This document shows, piece after piece, positions 1-8,525 of a stretch of 64,000 nt of DNA. The DNA is from Stackebrandtia nassauensis DSM 44728. GTDB taxonomy: Bacteria; Actinomycetota; Actinomycetes; Mycobacteriales; Micromonosporaceae. A program made the position numbers and the translations under genes. Below the pieces are notes generated by a model that was given only the letters and a program-made list of their open reading frames with translations, made no database searches and was not told the DNA's origin. Within the stretch, counting starts at the first letter, position 1. Every line of letters starts with the position of its first letter. Location of the stretch: positions 6,448,001-6,512,000 of the forward strand of contig NC_013947.1 in NCBI RefSeq assembly GCF_000024545.1, read 5' to 3'.

Positions 1-58
1 TTTTGTTGTCGCCGCTTTCGTTGCGTGGCAGACTTTTCACGCGCATACATGGTATGCC

Positions 59-92
59 ATTTGGACAGTTTCCTCCATTTACTGTTCCAAAT
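59..92. promoter_or_regulatory. inverted repeat upstream of first peptidase gene
   Basis: The arm ATTTGGACAGT (59-69) faces ACTGTTCCAAAT (81-92), which is its complement apart from one extra A, across an 11-base spacer. It lies about 30 bases upstream of the first start codon in the AT-richer leader, so it could be an operator or a leader hairpin. A TAATAGGAC run follows at about 98-106 and may be part of the -10 region. No regulator can be assigned. Confidence 0.35.
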
Positions 93-121
93 ACCCCTAA
101 TAGGACATATTGGGAGTCCAT

Positions 122-1636
122 ATGAAACGATCCCTTCGGATGGTGGGAATCGCCGCTGTCGCCGCGTTGGCGATGGGCACGGCGATCGTCGCCACTCAGA
201 CGGCGTCGGCCGAGCCGACCGCCAAGATCGCGTGGAAACCGTGTAAGGATGCCGAGGGCAAGGTCTACTGCGCGACCATCAAGGTGCCGCTGGACTATTC
301 GGATCCGCACGGCGAGAAGATCAAGATCGGGCTGGCCAAGCGGCCCGCCACCAAACCCGACAAGCGCATCGGCGCGCTGGTCGTCAACCCCGGGGGCCCG
401 GGCGGTTCCGGCGTCGACATGGTCAAGAACACCACGGTCGGTTCGAAGAAGATGCAGGAGCGCTTCGACCTGATCGGCTTCGACCCGCGTGGCATCAACA
501 CCAGCACCCAGATCAAGTGCGAGGAGGCCGACATCGAGGCCACCTTCGACATCGGTCTGCCCACCACGAAGAAGAAGTTCACCAAGCTGGCCAAGGCCAA
601 CAAGAAGCTCGCCGACGGCTGCCGGAAACTGACCGGCCCGCTGTTCGACCACGCCGACAACCTGCACGTGGTGCGGGACATCGAAGTGATCCGCAAGTCG
701 CTGGGCGAGAAGAAGCTCAACTTCCTGGGCTACTCCTACGGCACGCTCATGGGGCAGCAGTACGCCGAGAAGTACCCCACCAAGATCCGCTCCATGGTGC
801 TGGACGGCAACATGGACCACAGCCTTGAGTCCACCTACGCCTTCGCCAGCACCGAGACCGGTGCCGTGGAACGCAACTTCAACGAGTTCGCGAAGTGGTG
901 CGACAGCGACAAGAAGTGCGCGCTGTCCGGCAAGACCGCGAAGGTGTACGGCGAGCTGCGTGAGCTCGCCAAGGCCGGGAAGCTCGTCGACGAGGGCGAG
1001 AAGCTCGACTTCTACGAGTTCAGCGACTACTACGGTTTCGCGGTGAACGAACCCGGCTACTGGGGCGAGCTGGCCAAGGAGCTGAAGGCGCTGAAAGCCG
1101 GTCAGCCCAAGCAGAACAAGCTGAAGTCCGCGTCCGACCGGGCGGCCGTCGAGTACGTGTTCCAGTCGATGTTCTGCGCCGACTGGGGCCTGGGGCTGAA
1201 GAACTTCGACGAGTGGAAGCAGCTCAACGCCGACCTCGCCAAGGAGCACCCGAACACGCAGTGGTCCTCGTACAACGCGAACATCGCCGGTTGCGTCGGT
1301 GACCCGGTCGGGTACACCAACAAGCGCAAGCCGCTGGAGATCGAGGGCGCTCCGCCGCTGGTCATGATCGGCAACCTCGGTGACTACGCGACGGTCTACC
1401 CGTGGTCGCAGGTGGCCGCCGAGCAGTCCGGCGCCACCCTCATCACCTACGAGGGCTACGGCCACACCATCTACGGCGGTGGCTACTCGTGCATCGACAA
1501 GCCGGTGGAGTCGTACTTCATCGACCTGAAGAAGCCCGCCGACGGGATCAGCTGCGACTCGCTGGAGACCCCGGGCAAGTCCACGAAGGACCGCACCGGT
1601 GACGTCGCGGGCGTCGGTCCGTACTCCCTGAACTAA
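122..1636 (+). CDS. secreted tripeptidyl aminopeptidase-like alpha/beta hydrolase (copy 1 of 3)
   Basis: A 504-residue secreted serine peptidase of the actinobacterial tripeptidyl-aminopeptidase / SlpD-SlpE group, which removes short peptides from extracellular protein N-termini. The signal peptide covers residues 1-31 and ends ASA-EP. An oxyanion-hole loop PGGPGGSG is at 90-97. The nucleophile motif GYSYG has Ser205, the acid is Asp421 in GNLGDY, and His448 sits in YEGYGHT within a C-terminal TAP-like domain. The ATG at 122 is chosen because GGGAG (112-116) lies five bases upstream; the in-frame TTG at 110 precedes that site. A strong terminator follows. It is closely similar to the two next genes, so this is a tandem family. 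The exact peptide substrate cannot be told. Confidence 0.85.
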   Translation: MKRSLRMVGIAAVAALAMGTAIVATQTASAEPTAKIAWKPCKDAEGKVYCATIKVPLDYSDPHGEKIKIGLAKRPATKPDKRIGALVVNPGGPGGSGVDMVKNTTVGSKKMQERFDLIGFDPRGINTSTQIKCEEADIEATFDIGLPTTKKKFTKLAKANKKLADGCRKLTGPLFDHADNLHVVRDIEVIRKSLGEKKLNFLGYSYGTLMGQQYAEKYPTKIRSMVLDGNMDHSLESTYAFASTETGAVERNFNEFAKWCDSDKKCALSGKTAKVYGELRELAKAGKLVDEGEKLDFYEFSDYYGFAVNEPGYWGELAKELKALKAGQPKQNKLKSASDRAAVEYVFQSMFCADWGLGLKNFDEWKQLNADLAKEHPNTQWSSYNANIAGCVGDPVGYTNKRKPLEIEGAPPLVMIGNLGDYATVYPWSQVAAEQSGATLITYEGYGHTIYGGGYSCIDKPVESYFIDLKKPADGISCDSLETPGKSTKDRTGDVAGVGPYSLN

Positions 1637-1653
1637 TCCCCCACAACCCCTTG

Positions 1654-1684
1654 CCGCCCGTCCGGAGTTTCTCCGGACGGGCGG
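1654..1684 (+). terminator. intrinsic-type terminator after copy 1
   Basis: A perfect 14-bp stem (arm CCGCCCGTCCGGAG, 1654-1667, and its complement 1671-1684) with a TTT loop, followed by TTTCG. It separates the first and second peptidase genes into different transcripts. Confidence 0.8.
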
Positions 1685-1718
1685 TTTCGCCGGGTTCGGG
1701 CGAACCACCCATTGTCGT

Positions 1719-1743
1719 GGGGGAATGCCCCGATCTTTCGATG
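1719..1743 (+). repeat. leader segment shared with copy 3
   Basis: The G-run, AAT, C-run, then TTTCGATG pattern here is repeated at 3240-3262 ahead of the third peptidase gene, and TGCCAGGRTTT also recurs downstream in both leaders. It is not found ahead of copy 1. This suggests that copies 2 and 3 arose by a tandem duplication that carried the leader, and that both may share a promoter or regulator. Confidence 0.45.
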
Positions 1744-1785
1744 GATCCCTTGGCCCGCGACTCGACCCATGCCAGGGTTTGGCGC

Positions 1786-3222
1786 ATGCGAAAACGGTAT
1801 GTCGCCCTCGCCGCCGTGTTGGCGGTCGCCACGGCGGTCACAGTCACGCGAACAGTCTCAGCCGATCCGGTGGCGGACATCGCATGGGGTCCGTGCGAGG
1901 GTGTCAAGGACGACGTCCAGTGCGCCACCCTCGAGGTTCCGGTGGACTACGCGAACCCCGACGGCGAGGCGATCACGGTCGGGCTGTCGAAACGGGCCGC
2001 CACCGACCCGGACAAGCGCATCGGTTCGCTGCTGGTCGACGGCGTCGACATGGTGAAGGACGCGCCGGTCGGTTCGAAGCGGATGCAGGAGCGGTTCGAC
2101 CTGATCGGTTTCGATCCGCGCGGCACGAAGCGCAGCACGCGGATCGAGTGCGACAAGGCGGACATGGCCGCGGTGACGAAGATCGGCGTTCCCAACGACC
2201 GCAAGGAGTTCAAAGCTCTGGTCAAGGCGAATCGAAGCCTCGCCGAGGGCTGTCGGGATCTGACCGGGCCGCTGTTCGACCACGCCGACAACCTGCACAT
2301 CGTGGAGGACATCGAGTCGATCCGCAAGGCCCTGGGCGAGAAGAAGTTCAACTTCCTGGGTTTCTCCAACGGCACGCTCATGGGGCAGCAGTACGCGGAA
2401 AAGTATCCGAAGAACCTGCGGTCGATGGTGCTGGACGGCAACATGGACCACAGTCTTGAGTCCACTTGGGAGTACATGAGTTCGGAGACCGCCGCGGTGG
2501 AGCGCAACTTCAACTCCTTCGCGAAGTGGTGCGACGAGACGAAGGACTGCGCGCTGTACGGCGAGGGCACCGCCGACGTCTACGGTGAACTGCGTGACGC
2601 GGCTCGGGCGGGTGAGCTCACCGATCCCGAGACCGGTGCCCCGATCGACTTCTACGACTTCAGTGACCGTGCCTTCGCGGTGAACACGCCGCAGCAGTGG
2701 TCGGTGCTGGCGAAGGACCTGAAGACGCTGCGCGCGGGTGAGGACGAGCTGAAGCTGGACGACCAGCCGCGCGAGCTGCCCGTCGAGTACCTGATGCAGT
2801 CGAAGTTCTGCGGCAACTGGGATCTGGGCGTGAGGAACTTCGGCGAGTGGGAGGAACTGACCGAGCGGCTCGCCGAGGAGTACCCGAACACGCAGTGGTC
2901 GAAGTTCGCCGGGTTCCAGTCGGCCTGCTTCGGTGGTGCGATCGAGACGACGAACCCGCAGGCGCCGTTGGAGATCGACGGCGCTCCGCCGCTGGTGATG
3001 ATCGGCAACCACAACGACTTCGCGACCGTCTATGAATGGTCCAAGACCGCGGCCGAACAGTCCGGCGCCACCCTCATCACCTACGAGGGCTACGGCCACA
3101 CCGTCTACGGCGGTGGCAACAAGTGCGTCGACGAGCCTGTCGAGTCGTACTTCATCGAGCTGAAGCAGCCGGACGAGGGCATCAGCTGCGAGTCCACCGA
3201 CGAGCCGGGCAGGACTTCCTGA
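1786..3222 (+). CDS. tripeptidyl aminopeptidase-like hydrolase lacking the oxyanion-hole loop (copy 2 of 3)
   Basis: A 478-residue paralogue of the flanking genes, with a signal peptide (residues 1 to about 27, VSADP) and TAP-like C-terminal domain. Ser194 (GFSNG), Asp411 (GNHNDF) and His438 (YEGYGHT) keep the triad. The seven residues PGGPGGS found in both neighbours are missing: LLVD joins directly to GVDMVK at base 2040/2041, an exact 21-base in-frame loss. The residue after the nucleophile is Asn instead of Tyr. Since that glycine-rich loop forms the oxyanion hole in this family, the protein is probably inactive or has changed activity, perhaps as a binding protein. The frame is otherwise intact, which argues for retention. 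The ATG at 1786 starts the signal peptide; longer in-frame starts run through the upstream terminator. Confidence 0.8.
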   Translation: MRKRYVALAAVLAVATAVTVTRTVSADPVADIAWGPCEGVKDDVQCATLEVPVDYANPDGEAITVGLSKRAATDPDKRIGSLLVDGVDMVKDAPVGSKRMQERFDLIGFDPRGTKRSTRIECDKADMAAVTKIGVPNDRKEFKALVKANRSLAEGCRDLTGPLFDHADNLHIVEDIESIRKALGEKKFNFLGFSNGTLMGQQYAEKYPKNLRSMVLDGNMDHSLESTWEYMSSETAAVERNFNSFAKWCDETKDCALYGEGTADVYGELRDAARAGELTDPETGAPIDFYDFSDRAFAVNTPQQWSVLAKDLKTLRAGEDELKLDDQPRELPVEYLMQSKFCGNWDLGVRNFGEWEELTERLAEEYPNTQWSKFAGFQSACFGGAIETTNPQAPLEIDGAPPLVMIGNHNDFATVYEWSKTAAEQSGATLITYEGYGHTVYGGGNKCVDEPVESYFIELKQPDEGISCESTDEPGRTS

Positions 3223-3239
3223 CCCCTTTAATCGATATA

Positions 3240-3262
3240 GGGGAAATCCCCCATTTTTCGAT
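3240..3262 (+). repeat. leader segment shared with copy 2
   Basis: Counterpart of the segment at 1719-1743: GGGG, AAAT, CCCCC and a T-run leading into TTTCGATG. The short G/C stem followed by ATTTTTCG could also act as a weak terminator for copy 2. Confidence 0.4.
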
Positions 3263-3327
3263 GCGCCCATTGTCGTTCCGTTCGCCGCGTGCCAGGATTT
3301 CCTGACACATACCCGGAAGGTATCCAC

Positions 3328-4845
3328 ATGAGACGAAAACGGCGAGCAGTGGGCTTCGCCGTCGCGGCCGCGCTGACCGTGGCCGCGGCGGTGACCGTAA
3401 CCCAGACGGCGATGGCCGACCCGGCAGCCGAGATCGACTGGAAACCCTGCAAGGACGCCGACGGTGACGTCGAGTGCGGGACCATCGAGGTTCCGGTCGA
3501 CTACGCCAAACCCGACGGCAAGAAGATCAAGATCGGCCTGGCCAAACGAGCCGCCACCAACCCCGAAGCCAGGGTCGGATCGCTCATGGTCGACCCCGGC
3601 GGACCGGGCGGCTCCGGCGTCGACATGGTCAAGGGCTCGAAGATCGGGTCGAAACAGCTGCAGGAGAAGTTCGACTTCATCGGTTTCGATCCGCGCGGCA
3701 TCAACACCAGCACCCAGATCAAGTGCGACGAAGAGCAGCTCGCCGCCGCCAGGTCCGTCGGTGTGCCCACCACGAAGAAGAAGTTCGCCAAACTCGCCAA
3801 GGCCAACAAAAAGCTCGCCGACGGCTGCCGGAAACTGACCGGCCCGCTGTTCGACCACGCCGACAACCTGCACACCGTGGAGGACATCGAGTCGGCGCGC
3901 AAGGCGCTCGGCGACGAGAAGCTCAACTTCCTGGGCTACTCCTACGGCACCCTGATGGGGCAGCAGTACGCCGAGAAGTACCCGAAGAACATCCGCTCGA
4001 TGGTGCTGGACGGCAACATGGACCACAGCATCGAATCCCCGTGGGAGTTCGCCAGCACCGAGACCGCCGCGGTGGAACGCAACTTCAACTCCTTCGCGAA
4101 GTGGTGCGACGAGACCAAGGACTGCGCGCTGTACGGCGAGGACACCACCAAGGTGTACGGCGAACTGCGCGACGCCGCCAGGGCCGGGAAACTCAAGGAC
4201 CCGGAGAACGGTGACCCCATCGACTTCTACGCCTTCTCGGAGCGCGCTTCACTCATCAACGAGTCGCCCGCGTGGCCCGAAGTGGCCAAGGACCTCAAGG
4301 TGCTGCGCGACGGCAAGGGCCAGCTGAAACTGGACGGCAAAGCCAAGGCCGAACCCGTCGAGTACGTGTTCCAGTCGATGTTCTGCTCCGACTGGGACGT
4401 GTCGATCAAGAACTTCGGCGAATGGCGGGACATCACCGACCGGCTCGCCGAGGAGTACCCCAACACGCAATGGTCGTCCTATGTGGGCACACTGACCTCG
4501 TGCATCGGCGACCCGGTGAAGACCACCAACCCGCAGGCGCCGCTGGAGATCGACGGCGCTCCCCCGCTGGTGATGATCGGCAACCTCAACGACTACGCGA
4601 CCGTTTACGAGTGGTCCGAAGTGGCCGCCGAACAGTCCGGCGCGACCCTCATCACCTACGAGGGTTACGGCCACACCATCTACGGTCGCGGCGTGGAGTG
4701 CGTCGACAAGCCCGTCGAGTCGTACCTGATCGACCTCGAGGTTCCCGACTCTGGGCTCAGCTGCGAGTCCCAGGAGACGCCGGGCGGCGGCGACTCCGGA
4801 AGACGCTCCGGTGCCCCTGGCACCGGTCCGTGGGCGGGGCGTTAG
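3328..4845 (+). CDS. secreted tripeptidyl aminopeptidase-like alpha/beta hydrolase (copy 3 of 3)
   Basis: A 505-residue secreted hydrolase with a signal peptide ending AMA-DP near residue 30. The oxyanion loop PGGPGGSG follows VD near residue 90. Ser205 in GYSYG, Asp422 in GNLNDY and His449 in YEGYGHT form the triad, and a TAP-like domain closes the protein. Much of it is identical to copy 1, including the LTGPLFDHADNLH and VLDGNMDHS blocks. GGAAGG at 3315-3320 places the start at the ATG at 3328. The C-terminus carries a Gly/Ser/Arg-rich tail. Probably used for extracellular peptide scavenging together with copy 1, but with its own transcript. Confidence 0.85.
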   Translation: MRRKRRAVGFAVAAALTVAAAVTVTQTAMADPAAEIDWKPCKDADGDVECGTIEVPVDYAKPDGKKIKIGLAKRAATNPEARVGSLMVDPGGPGGSGVDMVKGSKIGSKQLQEKFDFIGFDPRGINTSTQIKCDEEQLAAARSVGVPTTKKKFAKLAKANKKLADGCRKLTGPLFDHADNLHTVEDIESARKALGDEKLNFLGYSYGTLMGQQYAEKYPKNIRSMVLDGNMDHSIESPWEFASTETAAVERNFNSFAKWCDETKDCALYGEDTTKVYGELRDAARAGKLKDPENGDPIDFYAFSERASLINESPAWPEVAKDLKVLRDGKGQLKLDGKAKAEPVEYVFQSMFCSDWDVSIKNFGEWRDITDRLAEEYPNTQWSSYVGTLTSCIGDPVKTTNPQAPLEIDGAPPLVMIGNLNDYATVYEWSEVAAEQSGATLITYEGYGHTIYGRGVECVDKPVESYLIDLEVPDSGLSCESQETPGGGDSGRRSGAPGTGPWAGR

Positions 4846-4859
4846 GCCACCGCTCACCA

Positions 4860-4890
4860 CCGCCCGTCCGGAGTGCTGCCGGGCGGGCGG
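4860..4890. terminator. bidirectional terminator between convergent genes
   Basis: A 12-bp stem with one wobble pair (4860-4871 with 4879-4890), loop AGTGCTG, followed by TTTCCC on the plus strand. It lies between the third peptidase gene and the convergent helicase gene and can serve both. Confidence 0.6.
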
Positions 4891-4912
4891 TTTCCCTTGT
4901 CGGCGTGGGGTT

Positions 4913-6562
4913 TCAGCTGTCCCGGCCGCGCAGGTCCTCGGCGTCGACGATCCGGTAGGCGTAGCCCTGCTCGGCGAGAAACCGCTGCCGGTGCGCGGCG
5001 TACTCGGTGTCGACGGTGTCGCGGGAGACCACGGTGTAGAAGTGCGCGCCGCGTCCGTCCGATTTGGGCCGCAGGATCCGTCCCAGTCGCTGCGCCTCCT
5101 CCTGCCGGGAACCGAAGGTTCCCGAGACCTGGATGGCCACCGCCGCCTCCGGCAGGTCGATCGAGAAGTTGCCCACCTTGGACACGATGAGGGTCGTCAG
5201 TTCGCCCGAGCGGAACGCCGCGAACAGTTCCTCGCGCTGTTTGGTGCGGGTCGAGCCCTGCACGACGGGGGCGTCCAGGTGTTTGGACAGGTCCTCCAGC
5301 TGGTCGAGGTAGGCGCCGATGACGAGCACCCGTTCGCCTTTGTGTTTGCCGACGATCGACTCGACGGCGTCGAGCTTCGCGTCCATGGTGGCCGCGGCAC
5401 GGTAGCGGTCGGTCTCCTCGCACACCGCGTAGGCCATCCGCTCGGCGTCGGTGAGCGTCACCCGCACCTCGGTGCACTCGGCCGGGGCGATCCAGCCCTG
5501 CGACTCGACGTCGCGCCAGGGGGCGTCGTAACGCTTCGGGCCGATCAGGGAGAACACGTCGGCCTCCCGGCCGTCCTCACGCACCAGGGTCGCGGTCAGA
5601 CCGAGACGGCGGCGGGTCTGCAGGTCGGCGGAGAACCGGAAGATCGGGGCGGGCAGCAGGTGCACCTCGTCGTAGACGATCAGGCCCCAGTCGCGGGCGT
5701 CGAACAGGTCCAGGTGCCGGAACTCGCCCTTGCTGCGAGCCGTCATCACCTGGTACGTGGCGATGGTGACCGGCCGGATCTCCTTGCGCTCGCCGGAGTA
5801 CTCGCCGATCTCGTCCTCGGTCAAGGTGGTGCGCGCCAACAGTTCCCGCCGCCACTGGTGCACCGAGACGGTGTTGGTGACCAGGATCAGCGTCGTCTTC
5901 TGCGCCTGGGCCATGACGGCGGCGCCCACCAGGGTCTTGCCCGCGCCGCAGGGCAGCACGACCACCCCGGAACCGCCCGACCAGAACGACTCCACCGCTT
6001 CCTTCTGGTACGGACGCAGCTGCCAGCCGGACTCCTTGAGCCCGATGGGGTGCGCTTCACCGTCCACATAGCCCGCGTTGTCCTCGGCGGGCCAGCCCAG
6101 TTTCAGCAGCGCCTGCTTCAGACGACCGCGCTCGCTGGCGTGCACGACGATGGTGTCTTCCTCGATGCGGGTACCCAGCATCCCGGCCAGCTTCTTGCTG
6201 CCCGCCACCTCGGCCAGCACCGCCGGGTCGAGTCCGTGCAGCACCAGCCCGTGCGCGGGGTGCTTGAGCAGCCGCAGCCGCCCGTAGCGGTCCATGGTCT
6301 CGGTGAGGTCCAGCAGCAGCGAGTGCGGCACCGGGTAGCGGGCGTATTTGAGCAGCGCGTCCACGACCCCCTCGGCGTCGTGTCCGGCGGCCCGCGCGTT
6401 CCACAGCCCCAGCGGCGTCAGCCGGTAGGTGTGGATGTGTTCGGGCGCGCGTTCCAGCTCCGCGAACGGCGCGATGGCCACCCGGCACTCGGCGGCCAGC
6501 GGGTGGCCGGTTTCGAGCAGGAGAGTTTTATCACTTTGGACGATCAACGGCCCGTCGTTCAT
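4913..6562 (-). CDS. bacterial XPB/ERCC3-type DNA helicase
   Basis: A 549-residue superfamily 2 helicase of the bacterial XPB group, the actinobacterial counterpart of the eukaryotic repair and transcription helicase. An N-terminal damage-recognition-like region precedes the motor. Walker A is PCGAGKT at 204-210, the DEVH box is at 298-301, and the XPB-specific RED triplet follows in GLTATLVRED (321-330). The C-terminal lobe contains LGRILRPK (motif VI, near 490). Length fits the family. AAGGAG lies eight bases before the ATG. It is a single gene with its own upstream region, divergent from the first L,D-transpeptidase. It acts in the cytoplasm on DNA; its biological role in actinobacteria is poorly defined. 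Confidence 0.9.
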   Translation of the reverse strand: MNDGPLIVQSDKTLLLETGHPLAAECRVAIAPFAELERAPEHIHTYRLTPLGLWNARAAGHDAEGVVDALLKYARYPVPHSLLLDLTETMDRYGRLRLLKHPAHGLVLHGLDPAVLAEVAGSKKLAGMLGTRIEEDTIVVHASERGRLKQALLKLGWPAEDNAGYVDGEAHPIGLKESGWQLRPYQKEAVESFWSGGSGVVVLPCGAGKTLVGAAVMAQAQKTTLILVTNTVSVHQWRRELLARTTLTEDEIGEYSGERKEIRPVTIATYQVMTARSKGEFRHLDLFDARDWGLIVYDEVHLLPAPIFRFSADLQTRRRLGLTATLVREDGREADVFSLIGPKRYDAPWRDVESQGWIAPAECTEVRVTLTDAERMAYAVCEETDRYRAAATMDAKLDAVESIVGKHKGERVLVIGAYLDQLEDLSKHLDAPVVQGSTRTKQREELFAAFRSGELTTLIVSKVGNFSIDLPEAAVAIQVSGTFGSRQEEAQRLGRILRPKSDGRGAHFYTVVSRDTVDTEYAAHRQRFLAEQGYAYRIVDAEDLRGRDS

Positions 6563-6694
6563 GTGAAGAACTCCTTACCCACTGTCTTGACCTCGTGCGG
6601 AGTTCCCAGTTTGACACGACATGGGGACCAAATCGTTGCGCGTGTCGGGCACACTGGTCAGGCGCACACGGCGGCGAGTCCTTACAAATCGGTA

Positions 6695-6700
6695 TATAAC
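6695..6700 (+). promoter_or_regulatory. -10 element of a likely leaderless transcript
   Basis: TATAAC ends six bases before the ATG at 6707, so transcription would start at the A of the ATG. No Shine-Dalgarno sequence is possible in that gap. Confidence 0.45.
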
Positions 6701-6706
6701 GATTGA

Positions 6707-7618
6707 ATGACGACGACATCCGTGGGAGTGGGTTCGAACGTCTTATTCATTGAGTCCGTCGAGAAGGTGGTGGCGATGCTGCTGTGGGAGGCAAAGCTGA
6801 ACAGTGAGGCGCTGCGGCGTGGCCGGGCGTTCCTCATGTTCGCCATCGCGGCGGTGGCCCTGGTGGCGTTGAGCAACGGTTTCCTCGCCTACGCGTCGGA
6901 CGGCTCCGACCAGGCCGACCTCGTCTCGGCGACCGAGGAGGCCAAGGACGAGAAGTCGGAGGAACCGACGCCGTCGGAAACCCCGACCGAGACCGAGACG
7001 GCGACCCCCACGACGGACCACGACTGTGGCAAGGCGGGCGAGTACCAGAAGGACCTGGAGACGACGCTGGCCTCGCTGGCCGACTACGGCACCATCTTCG
7101 CCGACGGCAAGCAATCCAAAGAGGACTGCGCGGCCATCAAGAAGTTCCAGAAGCGGATGGGCATCCAGCCCGCTGAGGGCTACGCGGGCAAACTCACCCT
7201 CGATGTCGCGCAGCGGATCGCGAAGTCGTCCTTCGACAAGTGCCAGGAGGCGAAGAAGGGCAAGACCGTGTGCGTCGACCTGACCCACCAGACGCTGTGG
7301 GTGGTCGAGGACGGCAAGCGGATCTTCGAACCGACCGTGGTGCGCACCGGGATGGCCGGGTACGCCACCCAGCCGGGCGCCTGGAAGATCTTCGTCAAAG
7401 AGGGAACGCACTGGTCGAAGAAGTACAAGGTGTGGCTGCCGTACTGGCAGAACTTCAACAACGGCGAGGGCCTGCACACGACCACCACCTACATCCACGA
7501 GCCCTGGATCGGTTCCCATGGCTGCGTGAACCTGCTTCCCTCGGACTCCAAGAAGCTCTACGAGATGCTGGACTTCGGCGACACCGTCCAGGTGTTCGGC
7601 AACCGGCCGGGCACGTAA
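6707..7618 (+). CDS. secreted L,D-transpeptidase (YkuD), copy 1 of 3
   Basis: A 303-residue cell-wall enzyme expected to form 3-3 peptide cross-links or attach proteins to peptidoglycan. A membrane or signal segment lies at about 43-64, followed by a Pro/Thr/Glu-rich linker and a region like a peptidoglycan-binding module (DHDCGKAGEYQ to RIAKSSF). The YkuD domain ends with the catalytic motif HEPWIGSHGCVN, where Cys273 is the nucleophile and His271 its partner. The start is uncertain: ATG 6707 fits a leaderless transcript, while ATG 6776, after AAGGTGG, would give a shorter N-terminus nearer that of the two paralogues. A strong terminator follows. Confidence 0.85.
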   Translation: MTTTSVGVGSNVLFIESVEKVVAMLLWEAKLNSEALRRGRAFLMFAIAAVALVALSNGFLAYASDGSDQADLVSATEEAKDEKSEEPTPSETPTETETATPTTDHDCGKAGEYQKDLETTLASLADYGTIFADGKQSKEDCAAIKKFQKRMGIQPAEGYAGKLTLDVAQRIAKSSFDKCQEAKKGKTVCVDLTHQTLWVVEDGKRIFEPTVVRTGMAGYATQPGAWKIFVKEGTHWSKKYKVWLPYWQNFNNGEGLHTTTTYIHEPWIGSHGCVNLLPSDSKKLYEMLDFGDTVQVFGNRPGT

Positions 7619-7642
7619 CAGACCTCATCCAATCCCACCCGG

Positions 7643-7678
7643 ACCCCCCAAAGCCCCCACCAGGCTTTGGGGGGTTTA
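7643..7678 (+). terminator. intrinsic terminator after first L,D-transpeptidase
   Basis: A perfect 13-bp stem (7643-7655 with 7663-7675), loop CCCACCA, followed by a short T run. Confidence 0.8.
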
Positions 7679-7775
7679 TCCGTGTGCCCGTTCGAAAATG
7701 TGTGTCGACGTCGGCGTTCCCAACCGTGGGCTCCTCACGTATCTGAGGTGAAACCAACCCATGAAAGGGGAGGCA

Positions 7776-8525
7776 GTGCGTTACCTCCGCGCATCCTTGA
7801 CCGCCGCCGCCGTCCTGGTGGCCCTGGCCGCCGCCGGTGGCGGCACGTACGCGTTCCTCACCGGTGGATCGGCCGAGGCTGCCGCCCCCGACCCGACGCC
7901 CTCGACCGTCACGCCCACGAAGGACCACGACTGCGGCAAGGTCGGCGAGTTCCAGGAGGAAGTCGAGAAGAGCCTGGAATCGCTGGCGGAATACGGATCC
8001 GTCTTCGTCGACGGCGAACAGTCGCAAGAGGACTGTGATGCCATCGAGGCATTCCAGAAGCGCTTCGGCATCAAACCCGCGAAGGGCCGGGCCGACGAGC
8101 TGACCCGCGACGTGGCGAAGCGGATCGCCGAGCAGTCCTTCGACGAATGCCCGACTGCGGAACACGGCACGACCGTGTGCGTCGACCTGACCAACCAGAC
8201 ACTGTGGGTGGTCGAGGACGGCGAGCGGATCTTCGGTCCGACGGTGGTGCGCACCGGCATGGCGGGACACGCCAGCACCACCGGCACCCACACGATCAAC
8301 CACCGCGCCGACAGAGAATGGTCGGAACCCTACGAACAGTGGCTTCCCTACTGGCAGCACTACTACGCGGGCGAGGGGCTGCACGAGACCACCAGTTACC
8401 TGCACGACCCGTCCCTGGGCTCGCACGGCTGCACCAACCTGCTCCGCCAGGACGCCAAGAAGCTCTACGAGATGCTGGACTACGGCGACACCGTCGAGGT
8501 GTTCGGCAAGCGGTCGGGCACCTAG
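7776..8525 (+). CDS. secreted L,D-transpeptidase (YkuD), copy 2 of 3
   Basis: A 249-residue paralogue of the previous gene. A signal peptide or anchor spans residues 5-27 (LRASLTAAAVLVALAAAGGG), then a short acidic linker, the DHDCGKVGEFQ module and the YkuD domain. Cys219 is the nucleophile in LGSHGCTN. The GTG at 7776 is preferred over the in-frame ATG at 7761 because the ribosome site AAAGGGGAGG (7764-7773) lies inside that longer frame, just before the GTG. The same site precedes copy 3. Its stop overlaps by four bases the stop of the convergent radical SAM gene. Confidence 0.85.
   Translation: MRYLRASLTAAAVLVALAAAGGGTYAFLTGGSAEAAAPDPTPSTVTPTKDHDCGKVGEFQEEVEKSLESLAEYGSVFVDGEQSQEDCDAIEAFQKRFGIKPAKGRADELTRDVAKRIAEQSFDECPTAEHGTTVCVDLTNQTLWVVEDGERIFGPTVVRTGMAGHASTTGTHTINHRADREWSEPYEQWLPYWQHYYAGEGLHETTSYLHDPSLGSHGCTNLLRQDAKKLYEMLDYGDTVEVFGKRSGT

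Noticed and set aside
4811-6706. Long plus-strand frame opposite the helicase
   Set aside because: The helicase motifs on the minus strand are clear; the antisense product is low-complexity and has no ribosome site.
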